Source: Oceanobacillus jeddahensis (GTDB lineage Bacteria > Bacillota > Bacilli > Bacillales > Amphibacillaceae). From it: a stretch of 64,000 nt of DNA. Below, in pieces: positions 34,585 to 44,161 of the stretch. The position numbers were made by a program, and so were the translations under genes. Below the pieces are notes generated by a model, which did no database searches, was not told the origin of the DNA, and saw nothing but the letters and a program-made list of their open reading frames with translations. Position 1 is the stretch's first letter; each line of letters opens with the position of its first letter. The stretch spans positions 620,001-684,000 of the forward strand of contig NZ_CCDM010000001.1 of NCBI RefSeq assembly GCF_000750635.1, read 5' to 3'.

Positions 34585-35085
34585 ATGATGAACTTTTTAA
34601 GGACGAACAAATACATTGCGGGTCTTTGGGTAGTTATTCGACTTTATTTAGGATTTAGATGGTTAACATCTGGTTGGGGCAAGATTGTAGGCGGAGAATT
34701 TGATGCAGGTGGCTATTTGCAAGGTGCTATAGGAAACCCTGATGTACAGGGGTGGTGGCAAGCATTTCTTGAAGCAGTAGCAATTCCGAATGCTGGACTA
34801 TTTTCAATTGTTGTTATGTGGGGAGAAGTACTTGTTGGACTTGGACTTATTTTAGGCGTTTTCACAAACCTTGCTGCACTGATGGGTGTTGTAATGAACT
34901 TCTCTTTCTTACTAAGTGGAACGTTCTCTACAAATCCACAAATGGCTATTTTAGGAATCTTCATTGCTATCGCTGGTGCGAATGCAGGAAGATATGGTCT
35001 GGACCGTTGGGTAATGCCTTACCTTAAAGAAACTTGGAACCAGCGTGTGAGAAAAGGAAAACAGTCTGAAACCTACGTTGCATAA
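34585..35085 (+). CDS. DoxX-family membrane protein
   Basis: A 166-residue protein with four predicted membrane helices and the DoxX/DoxD pattern: LWVVIRLYLGFRWLTSGWGKIVGG at the N-terminus, then NAGLFSIVVMWGEVLVGLGLILGVFTNLAA and GANAGRYGLDRW near the end. The family is named after an archaeal terminal-oxidase-linked subunit and is linked to thiol/quinone redox in bacteria. The exact activity here is unknown. The Rex box upstream supports a redox or oxygen-limitation role. ATG 34585 and 34588 are both possible behind AGGGAGAG. Confidence 0.85.
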   Translation: MMNFLRTNKYIAGLWVVIRLYLGFRWLTSGWGKIVGGEFDAGGYLQGAIGNPDVQGWWQAFLEAVAIPNAGLFSIVVMWGEVLVGLGLILGVFTNLAALMGVVMNFSFLLSGTFSTNPQMAILGIFIAIAGANAGRYGLDRWVMPYLKETWNQRVRKGKQSETYVA

Positions 35086-35111
35086 CCAGGCTGATAAAAA
35101 TAGATATAAAC

Positions 35112-35149
35112 AACACAGGAGAGCGGAATAAAATCCGCTCTCCTGTGTT
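35112..35149 (+). terminator. terminator of the DoxX gene
   Basis: Perfect 16-bp arms AACACAGGAGAGCGGA (35112-35127) and complement (35134-35149), T-rich tail. Confidence 0.85.
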
Positions 35150-35309
35150 ATTTAACACGGCAAAATATCCTTGAAACCCTGATGAAAGGGAGTTTTGTCT
35201 GATGAAGGCAGTGTTGTTTATGCTCTCTTCAAAATTGTTTTCATGTTATTTGCTATGAAACTCCTGTATAATAGCATAGGAATGACAAAATGAAAGAAGG
35301 ATGTTTATT

Positions 35310-36500
35310 ATGTCACCCTTAGCACAAACAACCTCGCAGGAAGATAAGATTTTTTCGCGAGATTTTCTATATATTTGGATAGCAAACTTCTTTATTTTCT
35401 TAGGTTTTCAAATGACTATCCCTACAATACCGCTATTTGTAAAAGACCTTGGTGGCAGTGATCAAATGGTAGGAATCATTGTAGGAATTTTTACGTTTTC
35501 AGCTTTGCTGATACGTCCATATGCTGGCCATGCATTAGAAAGTAAAGGAAGAGGGTTTGTTTACTTAATCGGATTAGGTATATTTGTCTTTTCAGTAGGA
35601 GCATTTGCATTTACAGCGAGCATTTTATTTTTGATTATTATACGGGTTATTCAAGGCGTTGGTTGGGGATTTTCAACCACAGCTGGAGGGACAGTAGCTA
35701 CAGACTTAATTCCACCTAAAAGAAGAGGGGAAGGAATGGGCTATTTTGGCTTATCTGGAAATATTGCTTTATCTTTTGGGCCAAGTTTGGGGTTAACCTT
35801 AGCTGTGCTTATTTCTTATCAACAACTTTTCTTATTATGCGCATTTTGTGGCGTGCTTGCATTTCTTTTTGCGATGCGCATACGTTATAAAAAAGTGGAT
35901 CCAGCTCATCAAACAAAAGTAGCACGCTTTGATGTATTGGAAAAAAGTGCATTACAGCCATCGATTTTACTATTTTTTATTACATTTGCTTTTGGCGGAA
36001 TTGCTACATTTCTGCCATTGCATGCAATAGAAAGAGGGGTAGAGGGAATTCAGCTCTATTTCTTTATTTTCGCTATATTTATTATGGTTTCCCGGCTGTT
36101 TTCGGGCAGACTATATGATAGAAAAGGCCATAAATTGATTTTCTTGCCTGCTGTCTCGCTTATATTAATATCTATGCTCCTCTTAGCATGGTTGCCAAAT
36201 ACGACTGTTTTGTTAACAGCAGCAGCTTTGTTTGGTCTCGGGTTTGGAGCTGTTCAGCCAGCATTACAAGCTTGGGCAGTTAATCGTGCTCCTGCTGACC
36301 GGAAAGGGATGGCAAATGCTACCTTCTTTTCATGTTTTGATTTAGGAGTAGGGATTGGAGCCATTTTATTCGGACAAATTGCAGCAGCACTTAACTATAC
36401 ATCTATTTATTTAACAGCAGCAGGTTCTATCGTTATTTCAATACTGATTTATGTATTTACTGTCCTAGGAAAATCATCTGACAACATAAAGGTGGGTTAA
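35310..36500 (+). CDS. MFS transporter (drug-efflux type)
   Basis: A 396-residue protein with 12 predicted membrane helices of the major facilitator superfamily. It has an N-terminal FLYIWIANFFIFLGFQMTIPTIPLFV, the motif-A-like loop RPYAGHALESKGR between helices 2 and 3, and its second-half counterpart RLFSGRLYDRKGHK. The substrate is not predictable. The ATG at 35310 has correct spacing to AGAAGGA; ATG 35301 sits on the ribosome binding site. The SNF2 gene follows after five bases, so the two are probably co-transcribed. Confidence 0.85.
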   Translation: MSPLAQTTSQEDKIFSRDFLYIWIANFFIFLGFQMTIPTIPLFVKDLGGSDQMVGIIVGIFTFSALLIRPYAGHALESKGRGFVYLIGLGIFVFSVGAFAFTASILFLIIIRVIQGVGWGFSTTAGGTVATDLIPPKRRGEGMGYFGLSGNIALSFGPSLGLTLAVLISYQQLFLLCAFCGVLAFLFAMRIRYKKVDPAHQTKVARFDVLEKSALQPSILLFFITFAFGGIATFLPLHAIERGVEGIQLYFFIFAIFIMVSRLFSGRLYDRKGHKLIFLPAVSLILISMLLLAWLPNTTVLLTAAALFGLGFGAVQPALQAWAVNRAPADRKGMANATFFSCFDLGVGIGAILFGQIAAALNYTSIYLTAAGSIVISILIYVFTVLGKSSDNIKVG

Positions 36501-36505
36501 CAGGT

Positions 36506-39500
36506 TTGAAACAAATTAAGGATATGAATATAAAAAATGCGTTTCCTGATAATTTTTATCGTCGTGGTTTAACTTATTTTAAAAATAATAAAGTACATGA
36601 TCTTATGTATGATTATAATAATGTAACGTGGTCGGCAACGGTACAGGGGACAGAAGATTACTTAGTAGAAGTAAATACAAATGACCTGCAACAAGGTTCT
36701 ATTGATATGCAATGTGATTGTCCTGCATTTGAAGTATATGGTTATTGTAAGCACATTGTAGCAACCTTGCTGGCGATTCAAAGTTACGAAAAAAATGATG
36801 TTCAGCCTAAAGTGAATCATTATCGTTTGAACCGGTTTGTGGAAGCAATCCGGGGAACGAGAAATGTAACGGAAAATCCTTCTTATCAGCAAAGTGTAGA
36901 GGTAGAATATATTTTGAGCTGGTCTTATCTGAAGCACTTACAAATTGAACTGAAAATTGGGGAGAAGCATCGTTATGTTGTAAAAAACGTAACGGAATTC
37001 TTAGAAAATTATTTTAGAAAAAGAGACAATTATTTCTCTAAAAAATTTACGTTTCAAGCAGAGAAGCATGTCCTAGACGAAGCAGATCAGGAAATCTTTG
37101 AGCTGTTGTATCAGGTAAGTAAAAGTGCGGAACTGTATGATTCACATTATTATGCCAGACAAAAAAATGAAAGGTATCTGCTTATACCGCCAGTACTTGC
37201 AAAAAATTTATTATATAAATTAATGGAACGGGATACCTCTGTTAAAACAAATCGGGAAGAGTATAATCAGGTACAAATTATTGATGGAGAATTGCCTTTT
37301 CAATTTGACGTGATGAAAAATGAGCAACATATCTCGCTTAACCTGCAGCATGGGAATGCAATGACATTTTTTCCAAACTATGATTTGTTATTTTTAGATG
37401 GTGTTTTTTACTTTCCTGGAAGAGAACAAATTCCTATTTTAAAGGAATTAGAAATGTTTCGTTTAGAGAATATTTACTTTGATGTTCCTGCAGAGCAGAC
37501 AGATACTTTTCTCTCTGAGATTATGCCTGCGCTGGAGACAGTAGGAGAAGTTCAACTAGACGAACGGATTGCCGAGGAGGTCATTAAGGAGCCATTAAGA
37601 GCAAGGTGCTATCTGGAATTAAGAGAAGATTTAATTGTTGGTCGTCTGGAATATCATTATGGGACGCATGTGATTGATCCATTTCAAGGCAAAAAGGATT
37701 CTGATGTGATGTTGATTCGAGATGTAGATAAGGAACGTCTGATTATGCAGCATATCGAAGAAGCAGATTTCAGATATAATGGCAGAGAGCTGTATATGTC
37801 CGTGGATGAGGAAGATTTATATTATTTCCTCTATAAGATTTTACCGTCCCTGGATAAAGATGTGGAATTGTTCTTATCGAGTGAATTTAAAAATCTGTTT
37901 TTTGATTATCATCCACAGCCAAGTACTAGTGTACGAATGGAGGGGCAAAATAATTTATTAGAAATTGGCTTTTCTATCGACGGGGTAGATGATCATGAAA
38001 TTAACCGTGTCCTTCAGGCAGTGATTGAAAAGAAACGTTATTTCCGCTTGAATTCCGGACAAATGATGGATTTAGATACAGAAGAATTTGCTTCCATCCA
38101 AAGATTTTTTGATGGATTGGGAATGGATAAAGAAGCTGTTCAAGATGGGCAGGTACAAATGCCGGTGTATCGTGGTGCGCAGTTGGATGAACTACTCGAT
38201 ACAAAAAAACAGTATGATTCGAATTTCAGGGACTTATTAAGTCATTTGAAATCACCAGAGGAACAAGTATATGAGCTGCCAGAAGAGCTTCAAGCGTCCC
38301 TGCGTACGTATCAGAAGGTGGGATATCAATGGTTTAAATCATTAAGTCAGTATCAGCTTGGAGGAATTTTAGCAGATGATATGGGACTGGGGAAAACATT
38401 ACAAGCAATAGCGTATATTACATCTGAATCAGCAGGTAATCCAGTTGGTCCCCATCTGATTATCGTCCCGTCTTCTGTAGTGTATAACTGGAAAAGCGAA
38501 CTGGAGAAATTTGCGCCTCATTTAACTTCCGTTATTTTAACAGGTCAACCGGCAGAGAGACATGAGCGTATGAAAGACTCTATGGAGAAAGACGTCTGGA
38601 TTACTTCTTATTCGACATTACGTCAGGATGTTGAATACTATCAGGACATTACTTTTCAAACATTATTGTTGGATGAGGCACAATATATAAAAAATTACCA
38701 AACGAAAACGTCTAAAGCGATCCGTACAATAAATGCTACACGTCGGTTTGCATTAAGCGGGACGCCAATTGAAAATTCCATTGACGAACTATGGTCTATT
38801 TTTCAGGTTATCTTGCCTGGGCTGATGCCAGATCAGAAGACATTTAAACAACTTGATTCCAGTAAAGTTTCTACGATTACAAAACCATTTATTTTACGGC
38901 GCCTGAAACGGGATGTATTAAAAGAGCTTCCGGATAAAATTGAATCTGTTCATATTTCCGAATTAACAAGTGATCAGAAGGATCTGTATGTTGGTTATTT
39001 AAGAAATTTACAGCAGGAAGCTGCAATGTCCATGAGAGAGGATGCATTTCAGCAAAATAGGATGAAAATTTTAGCTGGCCTAACAAGATTACGCCAGATT
39101 TGTTGTCACCCATCAACGTTTGTGGAGAATTATGAAGGGAAATCGGGTAAACTGGAACAATTGATGGAAACGGTGGAAACAGCCATCAATAATGGGAAGA
39201 GGTTACTTATTTTCTCCCAGTTTACCAGCATGTTAGAAATTATTCGCGGGCGACTAGAGTCGGTTGGTTATGATTACTTTTACTTGCATGGCGAAACACC
39301 TTCTAAAAATCGTGTCGAAATGAGCCAGAAGTTTAATAATGGAGAAAAAGGAATATTTCTTATTTCTTTGAAAGCCGGCGGTACTGGCTTGAATCTGACT
39401 GGCGCAGATACGGTCATTTTATATGATTTATGGTGGAATCCGGCTGTAGAAGATCAGGCTACTGGAAGGGCACATCGATTTGGCCAAAAAAATGTTGTGC

Positions 39501-39655
39501 AGGTGATCCGTCTGGTGACAGAAGGTACGATTGAAGAAAAAATATATGAGATGCAGCAGAAGAAAAGAGAATTAATTGATCAGGTTATCCAGCCAGGAGA
39601 GACCATGCTTTCTTCATTAAGTGAAGATGACATTAAAGAGCTTTTAAGTTTGTAG
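36506..39655 (+). CDS. SNF2-family DNA translocase with SWIM zinc finger (YwqA-like)
   Basis: A 1049-residue ATPase. An N-terminal SWIM zinc finger (Cys 70, Cys 72, Cys 81, His 83; CDCPAFEVYGYCKH) precedes a long Firmicute-specific SNF2-associated region. A two-lobed SNF2 motor follows: DDMGLGKTLQAIAYI (Walker A, about residue 624), LLLDEAQYIKN (DEAQ box), FALSGTPIENSIDELWSIF, then FSQFTSMLEII, ISLKAGGTGLNLT and the arginine-finger motif ATGRAHRFGQ. Size and domain order match B. subtilis YwqA. It probably remodels protein-DNA complexes or acts in repair and segregation. The start is TTG 36506 behind AAAGGTGGGT. Confidence 0.9.
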   Translation: MKQIKDMNIKNAFPDNFYRRGLTYFKNNKVHDLMYDYNNVTWSATVQGTEDYLVEVNTNDLQQGSIDMQCDCPAFEVYGYCKHIVATLLAIQSYEKNDVQPKVNHYRLNRFVEAIRGTRNVTENPSYQQSVEVEYILSWSYLKHLQIELKIGEKHRYVVKNVTEFLENYFRKRDNYFSKKFTFQAEKHVLDEADQEIFELLYQVSKSAELYDSHYYARQKNERYLLIPPVLAKNLLYKLMERDTSVKTNREEYNQVQIIDGELPFQFDVMKNEQHISLNLQHGNAMTFFPNYDLLFLDGVFYFPGREQIPILKELEMFRLENIYFDVPAEQTDTFLSEIMPALETVGEVQLDERIAEEVIKEPLRARCYLELREDLIVGRLEYHYGTHVIDPFQGKKDSDVMLIRDVDKERLIMQHIEEADFRYNGRELYMSVDEEDLYYFLYKILPSLDKDVELFLSSEFKNLFFDYHPQPSTSVRMEGQNNLLEIGFSIDGVDDHEINRVLQAVIEKKRYFRLNSGQMMDLDTEEFASIQRFFDGLGMDKEAVQDGQVQMPVYRGAQLDELLDTKKQYDSNFRDLLSHLKSPEEQVYELPEELQASLRTYQKVGYQWFKSLSQYQLGGILADDMGLGKTLQAIAYITSESAGNPVGPHLIIVPSSVVYNWKSELEKFAPHLTSVILTGQPAERHERMKDSMEKDVWITSYSTLRQDVEYYQDITFQTLLLDEAQYIKNYQTKTSKAIRTINATRRFALSGTPIENSIDELWSIFQVILPGLMPDQKTFKQLDSSKVSTITKPFILRRLKRDVLKELPDKIESVHISELTSDQKDLYVGYLRNLQQEAAMSMREDAFQQNRMKILAGLTRLRQICCHPSTFVENYEGKSGKLEQLMETVETAINNGKRLLIFSQFTSMLEIIRGRLESVGYDYFYLHGETPSKNRVEMSQKFNNGEKGIFLISLKAGGTGLNLTGADTVILYDLWWNPAVEDQATGRAHRFGQKNVVQVIRLVTEGTIEEKIYEMQQKKRELIDQVIQPGETMLSSLSEDDIKELLSL

Positions 39656-39676
39656 GCTTCAAAAGAGCGTATTATT

Positions 39677-39725
39677 ATGCTATCAGAAAAAAAGGAGGTG
39701 CTGCTCCGTCTTTTTCTGATAGCAT
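39677..39725 (+). terminator. terminator of the SNF2 gene
   Basis: Perfect 15-bp arms ATGCTATCAGAAAAA (39677-39691) and complement (39711-39725) with a T-rich tail. A small GGAG/CTCC pairing lies in the loop. Confidence 0.8.
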
Positions 39726-39889
39726 TTTTCATGTTTTAGAGAATTTCAGGCATTTCCTGCCCTTTACCAGGCACATCGGAAAAATCACATCAACGCACTT
39801 TCCGCCTGTTGCAGTCACTTCCAGGCTGCCTGCAAGGTGTGAGTGTTCTTAATAGAAGCTCCATTGGTGCATTCTTTTTGAACACGCAC

Positions 39890-41161
39890 TTATACTTTCT
39901 GATCATGTAAAACAAATAGCTTTCTCGGCCTGCCTTTAGAATAAGGGCTCTCTTTACCGGAAATTTTAATAATATCACCAGAAAGTAATTTTTTTACAGT
40001 CCGTTCTGCACTGCGCTTGCTGACCCGGTAAAAAGCTGCAATGTCATTCGATGAAAAAGGCTCATTATTTCGTTCCACGATAAATTGAATAAAAAGATAG
40101 GACAGTTCATTATTTAACCGAGCCTGATGAACGAGTGAATGAAGTAATTTATTCGTATCAATATTTTTACGCTTTCCGATCGGACCGATTTTTTCTCCGC
40201 ATTCATTAACCAAATAACTAAGGCTGAACGGTTCACTTTGACAAGCTTCTAAGGCTGAATAAGCGTTTTTTTGCGAAGAAAGAGGATTCAGACCAAGACC
40301 GAAACCCAAGTCAACAGGACATCCGGCGAGTTTTTCTACATCGATTAGGAGCGGAAAGTCACGATAGCTGCCTTTAATAGCTTGAATTAGCTTATTTGTT
40401 CCAATGATAAAATAATGGTTATCCTTATTTGGTAAAAGAATCGCATCGTTTTTTTGACAAAAATCACTTAAATATTTTTTGACTTCTGTATGTATTTGAT
40501 GATGTGAATGGATTGGAACCGACTCTTTTAAAAATAAAATACCTGTGATGACAAGATTGATTGAATAACGCTTTGTCTCGAGTGTTTGTACGACTTTTTC
40601 TAATGCTTGGACAATACATTTATCTGCCATTATAATACAATGAATTGGCAACCCTTCCCGGGAAAGCTTGTTATACACGTCGCTTCGGGAAGTTAGAATC
40701 AAATCGATTTTTTTCTGAAAAAATAATTCCTTATGAAAATCAATGATTTTTTGTACATTTAAATGATCCTCTTTGCTAAAGCTATTTGAAATTAACGTAT
40801 ATTCCGTTACTGCTAAGTCATTCGTGAAATCAATTTGCTTGATATTTTCGGGATAATCAATAGACAAGCATTTTGTCTTAGAAAACTTTCCAATACGTAA
40901 AATAGATGACAGAATACTATATTCATCGCAATCAATATAAAACATGATTTGTTTGCGCTTTTGTTTTAAAGCTTCCATATAAAAACAATAATCAGTGTAA
41001 AGGAGTGCATCACATAGAATAGTAGTCTCTGTTTGAATGTTAATATTGTATGGTTCAGATAATATAAAAGGAAGAATGTCGATAGCTGGAAATTGTTTTC
41101 CGATTTCTTGAACGCGTTGAACGCTCTTTTTTTCTCCTAAAACGCCTAGTTTTATATTCAT
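39890..41161 (-). CDS. putative transcriptional regulator with C-terminal winged helix
   Basis: A 423-residue cytoplasmic protein I do not recognise as a named family. The N-terminal ~110 residues (LGVLGEKKSVQRVQEIGKQ, then CDALLYTDYCFYMEAL) look like a sensor domain of the PrpR-N kind, reminiscent but not conclusive. The centre (LGFGLGLNPLSSQKNAYSAL) resembles regions of nucleotide-cyclase-fold regulators. The C-terminal ~80 residues form a clear helix-turn-helix (SSNDIAAFYRVSKRSAERTVKKLLSGDII followed by a GRPRKLF wing). It follows the beta-lactamase-fold gene by 61 bases on the same strand, probably one transcript. AAGGGGGA precedes ATG 41161. Confidence 0.55.
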   Translation of the reverse strand: MNIKLGVLGEKKSVQRVQEIGKQFPAIDILPFILSEPYNINIQTETTILCDALLYTDYCFYMEALKQKRKQIMFYIDCDEYSILSSILRIGKFSKTKCLSIDYPENIKQIDFTNDLAVTEYTLISNSFSKEDHLNVQKIIDFHKELFFQKKIDLILTSRSDVYNKLSREGLPIHCIIMADKCIVQALEKVVQTLETKRYSINLVITGILFLKESVPIHSHHQIHTEVKKYLSDFCQKNDAILLPNKDNHYFIIGTNKLIQAIKGSYRDFPLLIDVEKLAGCPVDLGFGLGLNPLSSQKNAYSALEACQSEPFSLSYLVNECGEKIGPIGKRKNIDTNKLLHSLVHQARLNNELSYLFIQFIVERNNEPFSSNDIAAFYRVSKRSAERTVKKLLSGDIIKISGKESPYSKGRPRKLFVLHDQKV

Positions 41162-41222
41162 TTATTTCCCCCTTACATCGATCAGACTTATATTTTTTAG
41201 AGAAAAAGAGGGGCATGGTTGC

Positions 41223-42014
41223 TTAACTTTTCAAATAACGGTAGATATGTGCTCCAGCAGACTGGTGGAACTGCTGTCCTTCTCCATTATTCGCCCAACC
41301 TTCTGTCAGCATGACAGCTTTTAACTGTATTTCAGATGTTTGAAAAATAGCTGCATCGTGCTCAGCTCCAGTCAGTTCCCCTGTTTTATGATACGTTTTG
41401 ATGGTGGAATCGTAGGAAGAAAAGGCAGTTAGTTTACTGTTGAACTGCTGATTTTCTAAGATAGCAAGAATTTGCTCCTGGCAATGCTTTGGTAAAATAT
41501 GATTTTGTTCCGTAAACAAATCAAGCAGTAGCATTACATCATAGCAGGTTGTTTTATTTTCTAAGGCTGCTTTTATGGCATCTTGATCCATCAGCTTTCT
41601 CTCTAATTTCGTATGTTTACATGGAATGCTTTGAATAAATGCATGTATGTTATCTAATCCTATGAAATCGATAAGTGCATTTGTCGCTGTATTATCAGAT
41701 ACAATAATCATTAATTCAAGCAATTGCTGATATGTGTACGTCTGTTCGCCTGATAAATAGGGGATAACTCCTGCGCCTCCCACTATCTCGGAAGGGGGAA
41801 TACACACCTGCTCCGATAAGCTGAGGTTTCCTTTTTCCTGTTCATAAAAAGCGGTAGCAAGAATAAAAAGTTTAATAATGCTGGCTGAACGAAGCTGTTC
41901 TTTTTCGTTAAAAGCAATTTGTTCTTCTCCGGAACGAATCAGATAGCAAATTTTTACTGGCGGTAATGGTTTGACGGAATAGATAGCATGTTTTAACAGG
42001 TTTAATGACAGCAT
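41223..42014 (-). CDS. class A beta-lactamase-fold serine hydrolase without signal peptide
   Basis: A 263-residue penicillin-recognising serine hydrolase. The three signature elements are SxxK (SASIIKLF), SDN (IIVSDNTATN) and KTG (YHKTGEL). The omega-loop Glu of true class A enzymes is not clearly placed (TKLERKLMD). No signal peptide or lipobox precedes the domain, so it should remain cytoplasmic, which is odd for a beta-lactamase. An esterase, amide hydrolase or sensor role is possible. CGGAGGT precedes ATG 42014. Confidence 0.8.
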   Translation of the reverse strand: MLSLNLLKHAIYSVKPLPPVKICYLIRSGEEQIAFNEKEQLRSASIIKLFILATAFYEQEKGNLSLSEQVCIPPSEIVGGAGVIPYLSGEQTYTYQQLLELMIIVSDNTATNALIDFIGLDNIHAFIQSIPCKHTKLERKLMDQDAIKAALENKTTCYDVMLLLDLFTEQNHILPKHCQEQILAILENQQFNSKLTAFSSYDSTIKTYHKTGELTGAEHDAAIFQTSEIQLKAVMLTEGWANNGEGQQFHQSAGAHIYRYLKS

Positions 42015-42399
42015 TTTAATACCTCCGTTTAAAGTAGGCTACATTAATATTATGGAAAATTCAAAAAATAGTCAAGAAATACTTTCAAAGCGTATTGTGA
42101 AAAGAACATACAGCATGTTTTCAATAAGGACTGCATAGAATTAAAAAGTTATCTTTAAAATGGTGTGACAGCAAAATCTATGGTTGGAATCATTCAATAA
42201 GTATAGTATTAAAACTAGTTAACGCAGTATTTCTTTTATCTCATTTTTCATATATAGATTTTGGTCAGGGTCCCTTAAAATATTTTTAATATTATAAATG
42301 TAATCGTTTCCTGTATTTAGAATAATTTGACGTTTCTATCATAAATAATGTAAACTTAAATTTAAGAACTATACTTTTTTGTAAAAGGGGGACTTTTAG
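42015..42399. other. intergenic region between divergent transcription units
   Basis: 385 bp, AT-rich. It must hold the promoters of the leftward beta-lactamase-fold gene and of the rightward TAXI gene. A TTGACG occurs near 42329 but no well-spaced -10 box is convincing. No gene or repeat seen. Confidence 0.35.
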
Positions 42400-43392
42400 A
42401 TGAAAAAAAGATGGTTAAGCCCACTAGCACTAATTTTTGCACTATTTTTATTATTGGCAGCCTGTGGAGGCGATGATAACGGTGGTGAAAATGGTGAGGG
42501 AGGAGATGTTGGAGATCCCAGCACGGATCCAGAGATGATTCAGCTTGCTACTGGCGGAACGAGTGGAACTTACTATCCACTTGGGGGCGAGATGGCAGAT
42601 ATTATTTCGAATAATACAGATGTATCAGCAGACGCAATTTCTTCTAATGCTTCAGCAGAAAACGTGATGTCGATTGAAAATGGTGATTTAGATCTTGCCT
42701 TTGTACAAACAGATGTAGTAGCACATGCTGTAGAAGGAATCAATGCTTTTGACGAACCGGTAGAGCATGTGTTAGCAATGGGGTCATTATACCCTGAGAC
42801 CATTCAAATCGTAACGACAGAGGAGTCTGGAATTGAATCTATCGAAGACTTGGCAGGAAAAACCGTTTCCGTTGGTGCTCCTGGGTCAGGAACATTCATC
42901 AATGCAGAACAAATTCTAGAAGTCCATGACATGACAATCGATGATATTGATGCCCAAAATTTAGACTTTGGTGAATCTACTGGTGGAATTCAAGATGGCA
43001 ATATTGATGCTGCGTTTATTACATCAGGAACGCCTACAGGTGCTGTAGAAGGTTTGGCTGCTTCTGTGGATATTGCTATTGTACCGATTGCTCAAGATAA
43101 AATTGATGAGCTGGTCGAGGCATATCCTTACTATGCTGCAGATACGATTGAAGAGGGTACTTACAATCTAAGCGAAGATGTGGAAACGGTTGCTGTATTA
43201 GCAGCATTAGCAGTTAGCGATTCCTTATCGGAGGACCTTGTCTATGAAATGACCAAAGCAATCTATGAAAATGCAGAAGGAATGGCGCATGATAAAGCAT
43301 CCTTCATCACAATAGATACGGCGTTAGACGGAATTGACATTGACGTACACCCGGGTGCGCAGAAGTACTTTGATGAAGAAGGTGTTGAATAA
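42400..43392 (+). CDS. TAXI-family TRAP transporter binding lipoprotein
   Basis: A 330-residue solute-binding protein with lipobox LAAC (mature N-terminus CGGDDNGG, then an acidic Gly-rich linker). The TAXI-family core follows: QLATGGTSGTYYPLGGEMADIIS at the N-terminal lobe, then LAFVQTDVVAHAVEG, LAGKTVSVGAPGSGTFINAEQIL and GNIDAAFITSGTPTGAV. It captures a small organic acid outside the membrane for the fused permease encoded downstream; glutamate or dicarboxylates are typical for the family, but the ligand is unproven. AGGGGGA precedes ATG 42400. Confidence 0.92.
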   Translation: MKKRWLSPLALIFALFLLLAACGGDDNGGENGEGGDVGDPSTDPEMIQLATGGTSGTYYPLGGEMADIISNNTDVSADAISSNASAENVMSIENGDLDLAFVQTDVVAHAVEGINAFDEPVEHVLAMGSLYPETIQIVTTEESGIESIEDLAGKTVSVGAPGSGTFINAEQILEVHDMTIDDIDAQNLDFGESTGGIQDGNIDAAFITSGTPTGAVEGLAASVDIAIVPIAQDKIDELVEAYPYYAADTIEEGTYNLSEDVETVAVLAALAVSDSLSEDLVYEMTKAIYENAEGMAHDKASFITIDTALDGIDIDVHPGAQKYFDEEGVE

Positions 43393-43402
43393 TAAATGGA
43401 AT

Positions 43403-43445
43403 AAGCCGGCTCCACCCAGAACGTGCAGGGATAGGCTGCCGGCTT
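43403..43445 (+). terminator. terminator/attenuator after the TAXI gene
   Basis: AAGCCGGC (43403-43410) pairs with GCCGGCTT (43438-43445), followed by T residues. It lies between the binding-protein and permease genes and may reduce downstream expression. Confidence 0.65.
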
Positions 43446-43489
43446 TTTTACACGATAGTTAATGTATTAGAAAGTGATGGTTTTAAAGA

Positions 43490-43548
43490 AACTTCGACTA
43501 AGGTTGTTATTACGTCGTTATAAGTATGTCGAAGTCGGCACAACCTTA
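43490..43548. repeat. repeat family F, copy 2
   Basis: ACTTCGACTAAGGTTGT at the left. TAAGGTTGT (43499-43507) and ACAACCTTA (43540-43548) form an inverted repeat. It is related to 25939-26005. Confidence 0.5.
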
Positions 43549-43618
43549 TATTTGTAAAGAATGATTAAATGCAAGTTATTCTAACGAAGTACAGTTTGTA
43601 TAATTAGGTGATGTAAAA

Positions 43619-44161
43619 ATGCGAAGAAAGCGGGTAAAGCTTCTTCTGGTAGTCCTCCTGATTGGGGGAGGAGTTGGGTTTGGCGTGAATTATCCGATTC
43701 AAACAGCGTTAGTTTTTAATGACGGTGAATCCGGAGAATTGACGGCTTTTTTACCTTTAACTGAAAATGAACATTTTTCAATTACATTTACCCACTCGAT
43801 CCATTTAACAGATGTCGTGGAAAAATATAGAGTGACAGATGATTTAATGATTGAGCAATATGAAATTATTTATGAAGAATTTGGGATAGGTATGCCAAAT
43901 AATGCGGGTGAGGGTGAGGAATTTGTTTATGAGGATGGGAAATATCATATAAGAAATATGAAGAATCAATTTGAATCGTTAAATATTCGTAATGGTGAAG
44001 TTGTTTCTAATCATCGTTTAACCTGGACGGATAAAAAACAAGTCAAGGAATGTTGTGAAGTCCCTTTTAACGATTATTTTGTACCTGGGGATTGGTATAA
44101 AGTGAAGATAGATAAGATAACATTGCTTGATTATTGGAAAGGAGAGAAGATCAGTGAGTGA
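43619..44161 (+). CDS. DUF1850 protein of the TRAP locus
   Basis: A 180-residue protein with an N-terminal membrane anchor/signal (RVKLLLVVLLIGGGVGFGV) and an exported DUF1850 domain (FSITFTHSIHLTDVVEKYRV, then YEEFGIGMPNNAGEGE). DUF1850 genes are regular companions of TAXI TRAP transporters; their role is unknown, possibly assembly or ligand handling. The reading frame overlaps the permease gene by eight bases, indicating translational coupling. It has an AGGTGATG-type ribosome binding site. Confidence 0.85.
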   Translation: MRRKRVKLLLVVLLIGGGVGFGVNYPIQTALVFNDGESGELTAFLPLTENEHFSITFTHSIHLTDVVEKYRVTDDLMIEQYEIIYEEFGIGMPNNAGEGEEFVYEDGKYHIRNMKNQFESLNIRNGEVVSNHRLTWTDKKQVKECCEVPFNDYFVPGDWYKVKIDKITLLDYWKGEKISE

